NCBI RefSeq assembly: GCF_900176395.1
Contig: NZ_FWXL01000004.1
Coordinates: 331,001 to 395,000, forward strand
Reading direction: 5' to 3'
DNA from: Novosphingobium sp. B1
GTDB taxonomy: Bacteria > Pseudomonadota > Alphaproteobacteria > Sphingomonadales > Sphingomonadaceae
DNA length: 64,000 nt
Position numbers and translations under genes: made by a program. This document shows, in pieces, positions 40,505 through 49,553 of this stretch (within the stretch, counting starts at the first letter, position 1; each line of letters begins with the position of its first letter). Below the pieces are notes generated by a model, which made no database searches, was not told where the DNA came from, and saw nothing but the letters and a program-made list of their open reading frames with translations.

Positions 40505-41182
40505 ATGCGGGTGCTCATCATCGAAGACAATGAGCGATTGGCCGGGCTGGTGATGGCGGCGCTGGCGCGGGGCGGTTTTGCCTGCGACCGCGCCGGAACA
40601 TTGGCCGAGGCAGGAAGCGCGCTTGATGTTGCCGAATATGATGCCGTGCTGCTCGACCTCGGGCTGCCCGATGGCGACGGGCTCGACTGGCTGCGTCAAC
40701 GCAGACGCGGCGGTTTTGCCGGTCCGGTCCTGGTCCTGACCGCTCGCGGTGCGCTGGACGACAGGGTCATCGGACTCAATGCCGGCGCCGACGATTATCT
40801 GGTTAAGCCCGCAGCCATCGACGAAATCCTGGCGCGGGTACGCGCGTTGATGCGCCGACCCGGCAGCCGCAGCAGCCCGGTGCTGAGCTTCGGCAGGCTC
40901 AGCTTCGACACCGTGGCGCGGCGGGCGACGCACGACGGGGTGATGCTGGACCTGACCCGGCGCGAGGCTGACCTGCTCGAACTGCTGATGCGCGATGCCG
41001 GCAAGGTCGTGCTTCGGCAGCGTATCGAGACGGCGCTCTATGCATTCGACGATGTCGTGTCGCCCAATGCCATCGATGCGCTGGTTTCGCGGTTGCGCCG
41101 ACGCCTGCAGGCCTGCAGCGCAGGCGAGCGCATCCATACGCTGCGGGGTCTGGGCTACCTGCTGGAAGAGGCCCGGGAATGA
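40505..41182 (+). CDS. OmpR-family response regulator
   Basis: A 225-aa two-domain regulator. The receiver domain has the phosphoacceptor Asp51 (AVLLDLGLPDGDGLDW), acidic pair Glu7/Asp8 and Lys in DYLVKPAA. A winged-helix DNA-binding domain follows (LTRREADLLELLM, NAIDALVSRLRRRL). It overlaps the sensor kinase gene by ATGA and precedes a metal-type RND efflux operon it presumably controls. ATG 40505 gives the canonical MRVLIIEDN start. The island border is only 72 bases upstream, so part of the native promoter may have been displaced. Confidence 0.92.
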   Translation: MRVLIIEDNERLAGLVMAALARGGFACDRAGTLAEAGSALDVAEYDAVLLDLGLPDGDGLDWLRQRRRGGFAGPVLVLTARGALDDRVIGLNAGADDYLVKPAAIDEILARVRALMRRPGSRSSPVLSFGRLSFDTVARRATHDGVMLDLTRREADLLELLMRDAGKVVLRQRIETALYAFDDVVSPNAIDALVSRLRRRLQACSAGERIHTLRGLGYLLEEARE

Positions 41183-42219
41183 GACGCCCGTCGATCAATC
41201 GCCGGCTCTCGGCAGGGCTGTCGCTGGTGGCGGCGATCGGGGCCACGATCCTTCTGGTGCTGGTGTTCATCGAATACCGCCTCGGCATCGACACTCTGGC
41301 GGGTGATGATGCCTCGCGCTTTGCCTTGGCCGAAGTGAGCGACCATGTCGGCCTGCCGCTGCTTCTGCTGACGGTACCGGCCCTGCTGGCTGGGCAGTTC
41401 GTGATCCAGCGTTCGTTTCGCGCATTGCAGGAATCGGCCGAGGTCATTCGCGACACCCCGGCCGTGCGCGGGGTGCGGGTGGATGATGGCCCCATGCCCG
41501 AAGAAGTGATGCCCTTTGTCGACGCAATCAATGGCCTGCTAAGCCGCCTCGACGCTGCGGCTCGGGAACATGAGGCCTTTGCAGCCGATGTTGCCCATCA
41601 GATCAGGACGCCGCTGGCAATCATGTCGCTGGCTTTGGAGGATACGTCGCCCGATACCGCCGCGCTGCGTGAGGAAGTCTCGCGCATGCGGCGGCTGGTC
41701 GAGCAGTTGCTGCTGCTGACGCAAGCCAATGCACAGGCTGCGGTGCCATCCCGGATGCAAACTTCCACTCTGGCCGACCTGGCGACAGAAACGGCCAGCG
41801 GCTTCGCACCGCTGGCGCTGCGGCTGGGGCGGACGATCGCCTTCGAGGACAGCGGGGGGAGCGGGACGATCGCCTGCCATCGCGAGGCGCTGTCATCGGC
41901 GTTGCGCAACCTGCTCGACAATGCGCTGCGCGTCACGCCCGAGGGCAGCGTGATCACGGTGGGCACAGGGCCGGGAAACCGGCTGTTCGTGCGCGACGGA
42001 GGGCACGGATTGGACCCCGCGCGGCTCGCGGCGATCGTTCAGCGCAAGGGACGTGCCGACGAGGAGCAGCGAGCTGAAGGCGCAAGGGGTGCCGGCCTCG
42101 GCCTGGCGATCGTCGCACGGATCATGGCAGCGCACGGGGGACGTCTGGAAACCATCCCTGAGCGGCGCGAACTGGCGATGGTCTTTCCCGATCGGGGCGA
42201 GGGCATGACGCCCGCCTGA
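41179..42219 (+). CDS. Sensor histidine kinase
   Basis: A 346-aa membrane kinase. Two membrane helices (LSLVAAIGATILLVLVF and LPLLLLTVPALLAGQFV) flank a short periplasmic loop of about 30 residues. The H-box is FAADVAHQIRTPLAIM with His139, the N-box ALRNLLDNAL, and the G-box GAGLGLAIV. It pairs with the response regulator through the ATGA overlap. The short loop suggests sensing within or near the membrane. Substrate inferred from the following efflux genes only. Confidence 0.9.
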   Translation: MRRPSINRRLSAGLSLVAAIGATILLVLVFIEYRLGIDTLAGDDASRFALAEVSDHVGLPLLLLTVPALLAGQFVIQRSFRALQESAEVIRDTPAVRGVRVDDGPMPEEVMPFVDAINGLLSRLDAAAREHEAFAADVAHQIRTPLAIMSLALEDTSPDTAALREEVSRMRRLVEQLLLLTQANAQAAVPSRMQTSTLADLATETASGFAPLALRLGRTIAFEDSGGSGTIACHREALSSALRNLLDNALRVTPEGSVITVGTGPGNRLFVRDGGHGLDPARLAAIVQRKGRADEEQRAEGARGAGLGLAIVARIMAAHGGRLETIPERRELAMVFPDRGEGMTPA

Positions 42220-42279
42220 CATTGCCTTTTGCAAGCCGCCGTCAGGTTCGCGTCAGGAACCCGGCATAGGGCGTTGCAG

Positions 42280-43389
42280 ATGGGCAAGAACAAGGCACTT
42301 ATCGGCGGCGCCGCGCTGCTGGCGACCGTGGCGGCAGGCTGGTGGGCCGTGACGCGCCCCGATGCGGACACTGCAGCCGGGACGCAAGCGGCCGCGCCTT
42401 CCGGCAATCCCGACCTCGTCCTGGCCGACAAGGCCCGCATCGCCGCGCTCGGGATCGAGATGGCTGCCGCCACCAGCGCAGGCGAGGTGCCTCTGGCCGA
42501 TATCCCTGCAACCATTGCCCCGCCACCCAATTCGCGCGTTGCTGTTGCGGCAACGCTTCCGGGCACGGTGCAGCGCACTTTCGTGAACGAAGGCGATCTG
42601 GTGCGCGCCGGACAGCCGCTGGCAGTGATCGTCAGCCGCGACGTGCTTACGCTTGGCGCGGATCTTTCGCGCGCGAATGCGCGGCTCGGTGTGTCGCAGG
42701 CCAGTGCAGCGCGGCTGTCGCGATTGAGCAGGGAGGGCATCATCGCCGAGGCCCGCGCCGACGAGGCCCGCGCCGTGGCAGCAGAGGCCCGCGCCGACGT
42801 TACCGAGAAATCGCGCATCCTGCGCCTGGTCGGGGGCAGCGGCAGCAGCGGAACCTATACGCTCACGGCACCGATGAGCGGCCGTGTAAGCCACGCCGAT
42901 ATCGCTGCAGGCAACCCCGTGGACGGTGCGACCGCCCCGTTCGTGATCGATGCCGAAGGCCGCTATGAGGTGACCGGACAACTGCCCGAGCGCCTCGTTG
43001 GCACGGTGCTTCCGGGCATGAGCATACGGCTGGGCAACCAGACTGGACGAATTACGTCTGTCGGCACGACGATCGATCCGGCCAGCCGGTCCGCCATGCT
43101 CAAGGCGACCCTGCCGCCGGCACCGGGCGTTCTGGCCGGCCGCAATGCCAGCGTGACCGTGCTCGGCCCGGCACCGGCAGGGGCGGTTAGTGTACCTGCT
43201 GGCGCAATCGCTTCGATCGACGGCAAGGATTACGTGTTCGTTGCGGCCAAGGGCGGGTTCTTGAAGCGCAAGGTCAAGGCTGGCCCGGTCTCGCCCGACA
43301 GGGCGGTGATCTTCGAGGGTCTGACAAGCGGCGAGCGTGTGGTGTCCAAGGGGACCAGCGCACTCAAGGCTGTGGTCGTAGGCGGGTAA
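42280..43389 (+). CDS. RND efflux periplasmic adaptor subunit (CzcB/CusB-like)
   Basis: A 369-aa membrane fusion protein. An uncleaved N-terminal helix (ALIGGAALLATVAAGWWAV) is followed by a beta-barrel/lipoyl half-motif (VAATLPGTVQRTFVNEGDLV), a helical hairpin rich in Ala/Arg, the second lipoyl half (YTLTAPMSGRVSHADIAAG) and a membrane-proximal domain. It links the inner-membrane pump to the TolC-like channel. No metal-binding His-rich extension is visible. ATG 42280 has AGGG upstream. It is followed after six bases by the pump gene. Confidence 0.88.
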   Translation: MGKNKALIGGAALLATVAAGWWAVTRPDADTAAGTQAAAPSGNPDLVLADKARIAALGIEMAAATSAGEVPLADIPATIAPPPNSRVAVAATLPGTVQRTFVNEGDLVRAGQPLAVIVSRDVLTLGADLSRANARLGVSQASAARLSRLSREGIIAEARADEARAVAAEARADVTEKSRILRLVGGSGSSGTYTLTAPMSGRVSHADIAAGNPVDGATAPFVIDAEGRYEVTGQLPERLVGTVLPGMSIRLGNQTGRITSVGTTIDPASRSAMLKATLPPAPGVLAGRNASVTVLGPAPAGAVSVPAGAIASIDGKDYVFVAAKGGFLKRKVKAGPVSPDRAVIFEGLTSGERVVSKGTSALKAVVVGG

Positions 43390-43395
43390 GCGGGC

Positions 43396-46300
43396 GTGCT
43401 CCAGACTGTTGTCGCCCAATCGCTGTCGAGGCGCCTGCTTGTTCTGGCGCTGGCTCTCGTCGTGGCAGTCGCAGGGGCGTGGGCTTTCGCAAAGCTGCCG
43501 GTCGATGCCTATCCGGACATTGCGCAGACGCAGGTCAAGATCATTCTCAAGGCGCCGGGAATGACGCCCGAGGAAGTCGAGACGAGGGTCATCACCCCTA
43601 TCGAAACCGAATTGCTCGGTATCCCCAACCAGGCAGTACTGCGCTCTACAGCCAAGTACGCGATCGCCGATGTCACCATCGATTTTGCCGAGGGCACCGA
43701 CATCTATTGGGCCCGGCAGCAGGTGGCAGAGCGGCTTTCGGGCGTGCTTGCCGACATGCCCGGATCGGTAAGCGGCGGACTTGCGCCGATTTCCACGCCC
43801 TTGTCCGATGCCTACATGTTCACGATCGAAGGGCCGTTGAGCCTGCAGCAGAAGCGCGAACTGCTTGACTGGACGATCCGTCCGGCGCTGCGAACAGTGC
43901 CGGGCGTGGCCGATGTCAATGCGCTGGGCGGATTCGTGCGGACGTTCGAGGTGCGCCCCGATCCGGTGGCGCTGGCCGCTGCACAGCTTTCGGTCGACGA
44001 CCTGAAGAGCGCGATCGAAACCGGTAATCGCAACGATGGCGCAGGGCGCCTGGCCAGTGGCGAGGAATCTCTGATCGTCCGCTCGGTCGGCACATTGCAG
44101 ACCGTCGAAGACATTGCCGCTCTGGTCGTATCGAGCAGAAATGGCCGCGTGACCCGCGTGGGCGATGTTGCCAGCGTCGGCATGGGCAGCCTTACGCGCT
44201 ACGGCGCCGTGACCCAGAACGGCAAGGGTGAAACCGTCGAAGGCCTGGTCATCGCGCTTCGCGGGGCCGATGCGCGCACGGTGGTCAGCGGCGTGAAGAC
44301 GCGCCTCGCCGAGATCGAAAACGGGCTCCCGAAGGGCACCACGATCAGCGTGTTCTATGATCGGTCCGACCTCATCGCGCGGGCTACCGGCACTGTCGAA
44401 AAAGCCCTGATCGAAGCAACCGTGCTGGTAGTTATCCTGCTGATCGTCTTCCTTGGCGATTGGCGGGCGGCTGCCATCGTGGCCGTGACCTTGCCGATGG
44501 CCGCCCTGATCACGTTCCTGTTCATGCGCGGGGCTGGCCTGTCGGCCAACCTCATGAGCCTTGGCGGCCTTGCCATCGCGATCGGCATGCTGGTCGACGG
44601 ATCGGTGGTGGTGGTGGAGAACGTGGTCGAACGGCTTTCCAACCGGGCAGGCGACGGCGCACCGCGCCTCAATCAAGTCTATCGCGCCACGGCCGACGTA
44701 GTTGTCCCGGTATCGGCGGGCATCCTGATCATCGCACTGGTATTCCTGCCCCTGCTTTCGCTCGAAGGTCTTGAAGGCAAGCTGTTCGCGCCCGTGGCAT
44801 TGACCATCGTCTTTGCGCTGGCAGGGTCACTGGTACTGGCGCTCACGCTGGTGCCGGTGCTTGCCTCGTTCGGCCTGCGCACCGGGCACCATGCCGAACC
44901 GGCCATCATGCGCTGGCTTACCCCGCGCTATCGCGCGTTGCTGGCACAGGCGTTCGAGCGCAAGCGGCTGGTTTACGCCCTCTCGGGCTCCGGCCTCGTG
45001 ATTGCCGCCCTGGCCTATGTTGCCGTGGGCAAGACCTTCATGCCGACGATGGACGAAGGCTCGATGATCGTCCAGCTTACCAAGCTGCCGTCGATCAACC
45101 TGGCCGCATCGACCGAGGGCGACATGGCGGTGCAGCGCGCCCTGCTCAAGGTGCCGGAAGTGCAGGAAGTTATCGCCCGCGTCGGTTCGGACGAGCTGGG
45201 TCTCGATCCGATGGGTCTTAACGAGACCGACAGCTTCGTCCGCCTCAAGCCGCAGTCGGAATGGCGCGGCAACAAGGACTTCGTCGTCGAGGAACTGCGC
45301 AAGGCGGTGGAGGGCCTGCCGGGGATCGAGACGACCTTTACCCAGCCGATCGAGATGCGCGTATCGGAAATGCTGACCGGGTCGCGTGGCGACCTTGCCG
45401 TCAAGATCTTCGGCCCGGACAACGCGACTTTGGCCGACCTCGCCGGGCAGGTTCAACAGTCCATCGGCAGCATCGAAGGTGCTGCCGAAGTGGTCACCGT
45501 GGCCAACGACAGCGTCGACTATCTGCAACTTGACATCGACCATGCCGCTGCGGGGCGTTTCGGGATGCCGGTCAGCCAGTTGCAGGATGCCATGCGCGCG
45601 CAAGTCGAAGGCATGGACGCAGGCGTTGTGATCGAAGGCCAGCGCCGCGTGCCGGTGATGATCAAGGGCGATGAAAACCTGCGTTCCGATCCCGCCCGCT
45701 TCTCCGACCTGCAAGTCCTCACGCCCACCGGGACCGTCGCACGGATCAGCGACATGGCGCGGATCGAGCGCAGCAGCGGGCCGGTCAAGCTCGACCACGA
45801 GAACGGTTCGCGCTTCGCCCTTGTGCAAGCCTTCGTTTCGGGCCGCGATCTTGTCGGCTTTGTCGAAGAAGCCAAGGCGGCCGTGGGCAGCAAGGTCGTG
45901 CTGCCGGCGGGCTATCGCATCGTCTGGGGCGGGCAATTCGAAAACCAGCAACGCGCTTCGGCCCGGCTGATGACGGTAATACCGCTGGCATTGGTCCTGA
46001 TCCTGCTGGTGTTGCTGGCCACGCTGCGCTCAATGCGCGCATCGCTGCTGATCCTGGCCAACATTCCCTTTGCGATGGTTGGTGGCATCGTCGCGCTGTG
46101 GATGACCGGCGAATACCTTTCGGTGCCGGCGTCCGTCGGTTTCATCGCCCTGCTCGGCATAGCCGTGCTCAACGGGCTGGTGCTGGTCGCCGGTTTCCGT
46201 CAACTGCGCTATGAAGGCATGGCCATGGCACAGGCTGTCCGGGCGGGTGCCGAGCGGCGTCTGCGACCGGTGCTGATGACTGCAAGCATCACCGCATTTG

Positions 46301-46488
46301 GTCTGGTCCCCCTGCTCTTCGCGACCGGCCCAGGATCCGAAATCCAGCGACCGCTGGCCATCGTCGTGACCGGCGGTCTGCTGACCTCGACGTTGCTCAC
46401 CCTTGTGCTCCTGCCGATCCTGTTCGAGCGCTTCGGCGAAGGACCCGGCGAGCGCGACAGTACCGAAGGGGAGCCGACCCGTGACTAA
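43396..46488 (+). CDS. Heavy-metal-type RND efflux pump (CzcA/CusA family)
   Basis: A 1030-aa inner-membrane transporter with the typical duplicated layout of 12 helices and two large periplasmic loops. The opening FAKLPVDAYPDIAQTQVKI and SVPAS-type C-terminal half are HME-RND signatures. The proton-relay segment GLAIAIGMLVDGSVVVVENV carries the conserved Asp. The metal specificity (Zn/Co/Ni/Cd versus Cu/Ag) cannot be decided from sequence reading. Start is GTG 43396. It overlaps the DUF3240 gene by 8 bases. Confidence 0.92.
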   Translation: MLQTVVAQSLSRRLLVLALALVVAVAGAWAFAKLPVDAYPDIAQTQVKIILKAPGMTPEEVETRVITPIETELLGIPNQAVLRSTAKYAIADVTIDFAEGTDIYWARQQVAERLSGVLADMPGSVSGGLAPISTPLSDAYMFTIEGPLSLQQKRELLDWTIRPALRTVPGVADVNALGGFVRTFEVRPDPVALAAAQLSVDDLKSAIETGNRNDGAGRLASGEESLIVRSVGTLQTVEDIAALVVSSRNGRVTRVGDVASVGMGSLTRYGAVTQNGKGETVEGLVIALRGADARTVVSGVKTRLAEIENGLPKGTTISVFYDRSDLIARATGTVEKALIEATVLVVILLIVFLGDWRAAAIVAVTLPMAALITFLFMRGAGLSANLMSLGGLAIAIGMLVDGSVVVVENVVERLSNRAGDGAPRLNQVYRATADVVVPVSAGILIIALVFLPLLSLEGLEGKLFAPVALTIVFALAGSLVLALTLVPVLASFGLRTGHHAEPAIMRWLTPRYRALLAQAFERKRLVYALSGSGLVIAALAYVAVGKTFMPTMDEGSMIVQLTKLPSINLAASTEGDMAVQRALLKVPEVQEVIARVGSDELGLDPMGLNETDSFVRLKPQSEWRGNKDFVVEELRKAVEGLPGIETTFTQPIEMRVSEMLTGSRGDLAVKIFGPDNATLADLAGQVQQSIGSIEGAAEVVTVANDSVDYLQLDIDHAAAGRFGMPVSQLQDAMRAQVEGMDAGVVIEGQRRVPVMIKGDENLRSDPARFSDLQVLTPTGTVARISDMARIERSSGPVKLDHENGSRFALVQAFVSGRDLVGFVEEAKAAVGSKVVLPAGYRIVWGGQFENQQRASARLMTVIPLALVLILLVLLATLRSMRASLLILANIPFAMVGGIVALWMTGEYLSVPASVGFIALLGIAVLNGLVLVAGFRQLRYEGMAMAQAVRAGAERRLRPVLMTASITAFGLVPLLFATGPGSEIQRPLAIVVTGGLLTSTLLTLVLLPILFERFGEGPGERDSTEGEPTRD

Positions 46489-46780
46489 GGTCCTGCTGAC
46501 CCTTCACTGCGCCAGTGCGGACGCCGAAGTGATCGGCGAAGCCTTGCGCGGCATCAGCACTGCTCCGATCCACCTGCGCGAGGAGACCGTGCTCGGCACC
46601 GATTTCGGCGATGCCGGAGCCGGCGAACAGGTAACCGCCCGCCTGCGCCGGACAGCGCTGGAAATCTTGTGCGAAGACGCGCTGATCGACGATCTGATCG
46701 GAGCCGCCGGCAAGGCGCGCCGTCGCCTGCCGTTTCGCTGGAATGCGATAGCGATCCACGCTTCGGGGAGGATGCCGTGA
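46481..46780 (+). CDS. DUF3240 family protein of the metal-efflux operon
   Basis: A 99-aa soluble protein (VTKVLLTLHCASADAEVIGE) of the DUF3240 type, a small ferredoxin-like-fold family regularly encoded next to HME-RND pumps. Possible roles are metal sensing or PII-like control of the pump. The GTG start at 46481 overlaps the pump gene and the stop overlaps the next gene (GTGA), so it is translated with them. Confidence 0.75.
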   Translation: MTKVLLTLHCASADAEVIGEALRGISTAPIHLREETVLGTDFGDAGAGEQVTARLRRTALEILCEDALIDDLIGAAGKARRRLPFRWNAIAIHASGRMP

Positions 46781-48012
46781 GGAACTTGGGCGTATTCCTG
46801 GTATCCCTTCTTGCCAGCACCGCCGCAAGCGCCGGGCCGACGCTGCCCCCCGAAGCCGCGGTGGTCGCCACGCTCGACAACCATCCTACCGTATCGGGCG
46901 CAGGCGAGCGCGTGGCTGCCGCGCGTTCGGCGGCCGACATGCTTTCCCGCGGGCCGTATGAATTCACCGTACAGGGCAACTACACCTCGCGCGAGGTGCG
47001 GATGGATCGCCGCTACGACGAATTCGACGGTACGTTCTCGCGCAGTATCCGCCTGCCCGGCAAGGCCGCGCTCGATCGCAAGTCTGGCCAGCTGGGCGTC
47101 GAAGTCGCGCAGAACATGATGGAGGACACGCGCCACCACACCGCGCTGGTCCTGGCTGAAATGTGGATCGACTGGCTGGCCGCCGGAGAGCAGCTGCGCA
47201 ACGACGATGCAACGGTTGCACTGCTGGGGCAGGAACTGCGCGCGCTCGAACGACGGCGCGAACTGCGCGATGCTGCCCAGCTCGAGGTCGACCAGGCGCG
47301 TGCGGCGATGGATCAGGCCGAGGGTCAGGCGACGCGGTCGCGGGCGGACATGGAACGCGCGCGCGCCATGCTCGCGGCCAACTTTCCCGACCTGCCGATC
47401 GGAGAGGCGCCGCCGGCCATGGGCCTGCCCGAATTGCCCGCGCAAGGCCTCGACGCCCTGCGCGACATGGTCATCGCAAGGAGCCACGAAATCCGCGCCG
47501 CAGAACGCGAAGCCGACCGCCTGAGCGTGGTCGCCGAACGATCGCGCAAGGACCGGCTCGCCGATCCGACCGTCGGCTTGCGCGTGTTCAGCGAATTCGA
47601 AGGGCGCGAGCGTGGCGCCGGGTTGCAGCTATCGATCCCCCTGGGTGGCGGCTACCGCAAGGCCAAGGCTGAAGAGGCTGCCTCCGTCGCCAGTGCAGCG
47701 AACTTCGACACGGTCAACGTGCGCCGCACGATCGAGGCGACCGCGAATGCCGACCTTGTCGACGCGCGCAACCGCTTCGGATCATGGGGACGATTTGCCG
47801 AGGCCGCGCGCACCGCGGCGCAAGCTGCCGAACGCGTCGGAACCGGCCACAAGCTGGGTGCGATCGACCTTGCCGACCTGCTGCTGGCGCGCCGTCAGGA
47901 CCATGAAGCCCGGCGCATGGAAATCACCGCCCGCGCCGACGCCATCCGCGCCATTCTCAAGCTGCAGATCGATTCGCACACCATCTGGATGGGTGCCGAA
48001 GACGAGGGATGA
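46777..48012 (+). CDS. TolC-family outer-membrane efflux protein
   Basis: A 411-aa protein with a signal peptide (VRNLGVFLVSLLASTAASAG). The rest is long helical with two repeats and short beta hairpins, the TolC/CzcC pattern (for example LEVDQARAAMDQAEGQATRS in repeat 1 and KLGAIDLADLLLARRQDHEA in repeat 2). It forms the outer-membrane channel. Start is GTG 46777 inside the DUF3240 stop. Channel last in the operon differs from czcCBA order. tRNA-Lys lies convergently 21 bases downstream. Confidence 0.85.
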   Translation: MRNLGVFLVSLLASTAASAGPTLPPEAAVVATLDNHPTVSGAGERVAAARSAADMLSRGPYEFTVQGNYTSREVRMDRRYDEFDGTFSRSIRLPGKAALDRKSGQLGVEVAQNMMEDTRHHTALVLAEMWIDWLAAGEQLRNDDATVALLGQELRALERRRELRDAAQLEVDQARAAMDQAEGQATRSRADMERARAMLAANFPDLPIGEAPPAMGLPELPAQGLDALRDMVIARSHEIRAAEREADRLSVVAERSRKDRLADPTVGLRVFSEFEGRERGAGLQLSIPLGGGYRKAKAEEAASVASAANFDTVNVRRTIEATANADLVDARNRFGSWGRFAEAARTAAQAAERVGTGHKLGAIDLADLLLARRQDHEARRMEITARADAIRAILKLQIDSHTIWMGAEDEG

Positions 48013-48033
48013 TGCGGGGAATGATGCTGGGAA

Positions 48034-48109
48034 TGGTGAGCCCTGCTGGGTTCGAACCAGCGACCTACTGATTAAAAGTCAGTTGCTCTACCGACTGAGC
48101 TAAGGGCCC
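48034..48109 (-). tRNA. tRNA-Lys (anticodon TTT)
   Basis: On the minus strand: acceptor GGGCCCT / AGGGCTC with one G-U pair, D arm GCTCAGTCGGTAGAGC, anticodon loop CTTTTAA giving TTT, T arm CTGGTTCGAACCCAG, and encoded CCA (complement of 48034-48036). All stems pair. Confidence 0.96.
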
Positions 48110-48145
48110 GCCAAAGCTGCGCGATCATGCGCGAGGCGTGGCGCG

Positions 48146-48649
48146 TCACCTAGGGGGCGGGGGCGGGCGGGTCAAGCCTTTGGCGAGGCGGTGGTACAAC
48201 TGCCGTATGGTCAGGCCGGTGATCGGATCGCGCCAGTCGGGAACGATCCCTGCCGCAGGCCCAAGCACGAAATCCCGCTTGCGGAACTCCGTGTGCGGAA
48301 CAGTCAATTGCTCGTCGCTCCAGCAACCGCCCGACCAGAGCACAATATCGAGATCGAGCGTGCGCGAGCGCCAGCGTTGCCCTTGGCGCTTGCGGCCGAA
48401 GCTGTTTTCCACCGCCTGCAGTTCGCCGAGCAGGGCGCGGGGCGCAAGGTCCGTCGAAACAAGCGCGGCGCTGTTCGAGTAAACGCGCTGCGAGGGGCCG
48501 ATCGGCCTGCTCCGCATGGTGGGAGACACCGCATCTATCCTGCAGCCATGCCGCCCGATCTCATCGAGCGCCGCCCAGAGTATTGCCGACGGCGCCCCGT
48601 GCCCCGGATGCCGCTGGTTCGAACCGAGTGCGATCAGGTAGCGGTGCAG
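48146..48649 (-). CDS. folK: 2-amino-4-hydroxy-6-hydroxymethyldihydropteridine pyrophosphokinase
   Basis: About 167 aa. HPPK catalyses pyrophosphoryl transfer from ATP in folate synthesis. Hallmarks: YLIALGSNQRH at the N-terminus, RVYSNSAALVST, and the RSRTLDLDIVLW catalytic/ATP segment followed by VPHTEFRKRDFVLGP. No ATG, GTG or TTG lies at the expected start. CTG 48649, directly after the aguB stop and about 10 bases after GAGGA, gives the family-length protein LHRYLIALGSN. An upstream start would run antiparallel into aguB in another frame. A C-terminal proline-rich tail ends near tRNA-Lys. Confidence 0.88.
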   Translation of the reverse strand: MHRYLIALGSNQRHPGHGAPSAILWAALDEIGRHGCRIDAVSPTMRSRPIGPSQRVYSNSAALVSTDLAPRALLGELQAVENSFGRKRQGQRWRSRTLDLDIVLWSGGCWSDEQLTVPHTEFRKRDFVLGPAAGIVPDWRDPITGLTIRQLYHRLAKGLTRPPPPPR

Positions 48650-48651
48650 GA

Positions 48652-49500
48652 TCAGATATCCTCGGCCAGGCGCCCGTATAGCTGCGGGCGGCGATCGCGG
48701 AAGAAGCCCATGCCGGCGCGGTGCGTGGCAGCGCGCTTCAGATCGATGGTGGCGTGCAGCACCCCCGTTTCGGTGGCGCCGAACTCGGCAAGGTAATCGC
48801 CCCATTCGTCGGAGATGAAGCTGTGGCCATAAAAGCGCTGGCCATCCTCCATCCCGATGCGGTTGGCGGCTATCACCGGCATGCAGTTCGCGACAGAATG
48901 GCCGATCATCGCGCGGCGCCACATGCGGCTGGTGTCGAGATCGGCGTCATAGGGCTCGCTGCCGATGGCAGTGGGGTAAAACAGCAGTTCTGCCCCGATC
49001 AGCGCCATCGCGCGGGCGCATTCGGGATACCATTGGTCCCAGCACACGCCCACGCCGATGCGCGTTCCGAACACGTCCCATACCTTGAACCCGGTGTTGC
49101 CGGGGCGGAAGTAATACTTCTCCTCGTAGCCCGGGCCGTCGGGGATGTGGCTCTTGCGATAGATGCCCATCACGTCGCCGTCCGGACCGATCATCGCCAA
49201 CGTGTTGTAGTAGTGATGGCCGTCGCGTTCGAAGAAGCTGGTCGGGATGGCAATGCCGTGCGCCTTGGCGAGCTTTTTCATCTCGCGCACCGACGGGTCC
49301 GCATTGAGCGGGTAGGCCATCGAGAACAGGGCTTCGTCCTCGACCTTGCAGAAATATGGCCCTGCGAACAGTTCAGGCGGCAGCACGATCTGCGCGCCGC
49401 TGCGCGCGGCCTCTTCCACCAGCGCAGCAGTGGCAGCGATGTTCTCGGCCTCGCCCCCGGGAAGGGCGAGTTGCAGGGCGGCGACGGAGATCTCGGTCAT
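48652..49500 (-). CDS. aguB: N-carbamoylputrescine amidase
   Basis: A 282-aa carbon-nitrogen hydrolase that converts N-carbamoylputrescine to putrescine, CO2 and ammonia in the arginine-to-polyamine route. The Glu-Lys-Cys triad is visible: Glu43 in PPELF, Lys116 in YRKSHIP, Cys153 in GVCWDQWYPE. Length and the motif YYFRPGNTGFKVWD match AguB rather than nitrilases. It ends two bases before the CTG start of folK. The partner agmatine deiminase gene is not in the window. Confidence 0.9.
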   Translation of the reverse strand: MTEISVAALQLALPGGEAENIAATAALVEEAARSGAQIVLPPELFAGPYFCKVEDEALFSMAYPLNADPSVREMKKLAKAHGIAIPTSFFERDGHHYYNTLAMIGPDGDVMGIYRKSHIPDGPGYEEKYYFRPGNTGFKVWDVFGTRIGVGVCWDQWYPECARAMALIGAELLFYPTAIGSEPYDADLDTSRMWRRAMIGHSVANCMPVIAANRIGMEDGQRFYGHSFISDEWGDYLAEFGATETGVLHATIDLKRAATHRAGMGFFRDRRPQLYGRLAEDI

Positions 49501-49553
49501 GGGAGGGACCTAAGACCCCTGCCCCCGCAATTCAACCGTCGCCGAACGCCAAT

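Noticed and set aside
42253..44676. Open frame of 807 codons on the minus strand across the adaptor and pump genes
   Set aside because: It is antisense to well-supported RND genes, has His/Arg/Gly-biased shadow composition typical of GC-rich codon position effects, and has no domain or ribosome binding site.
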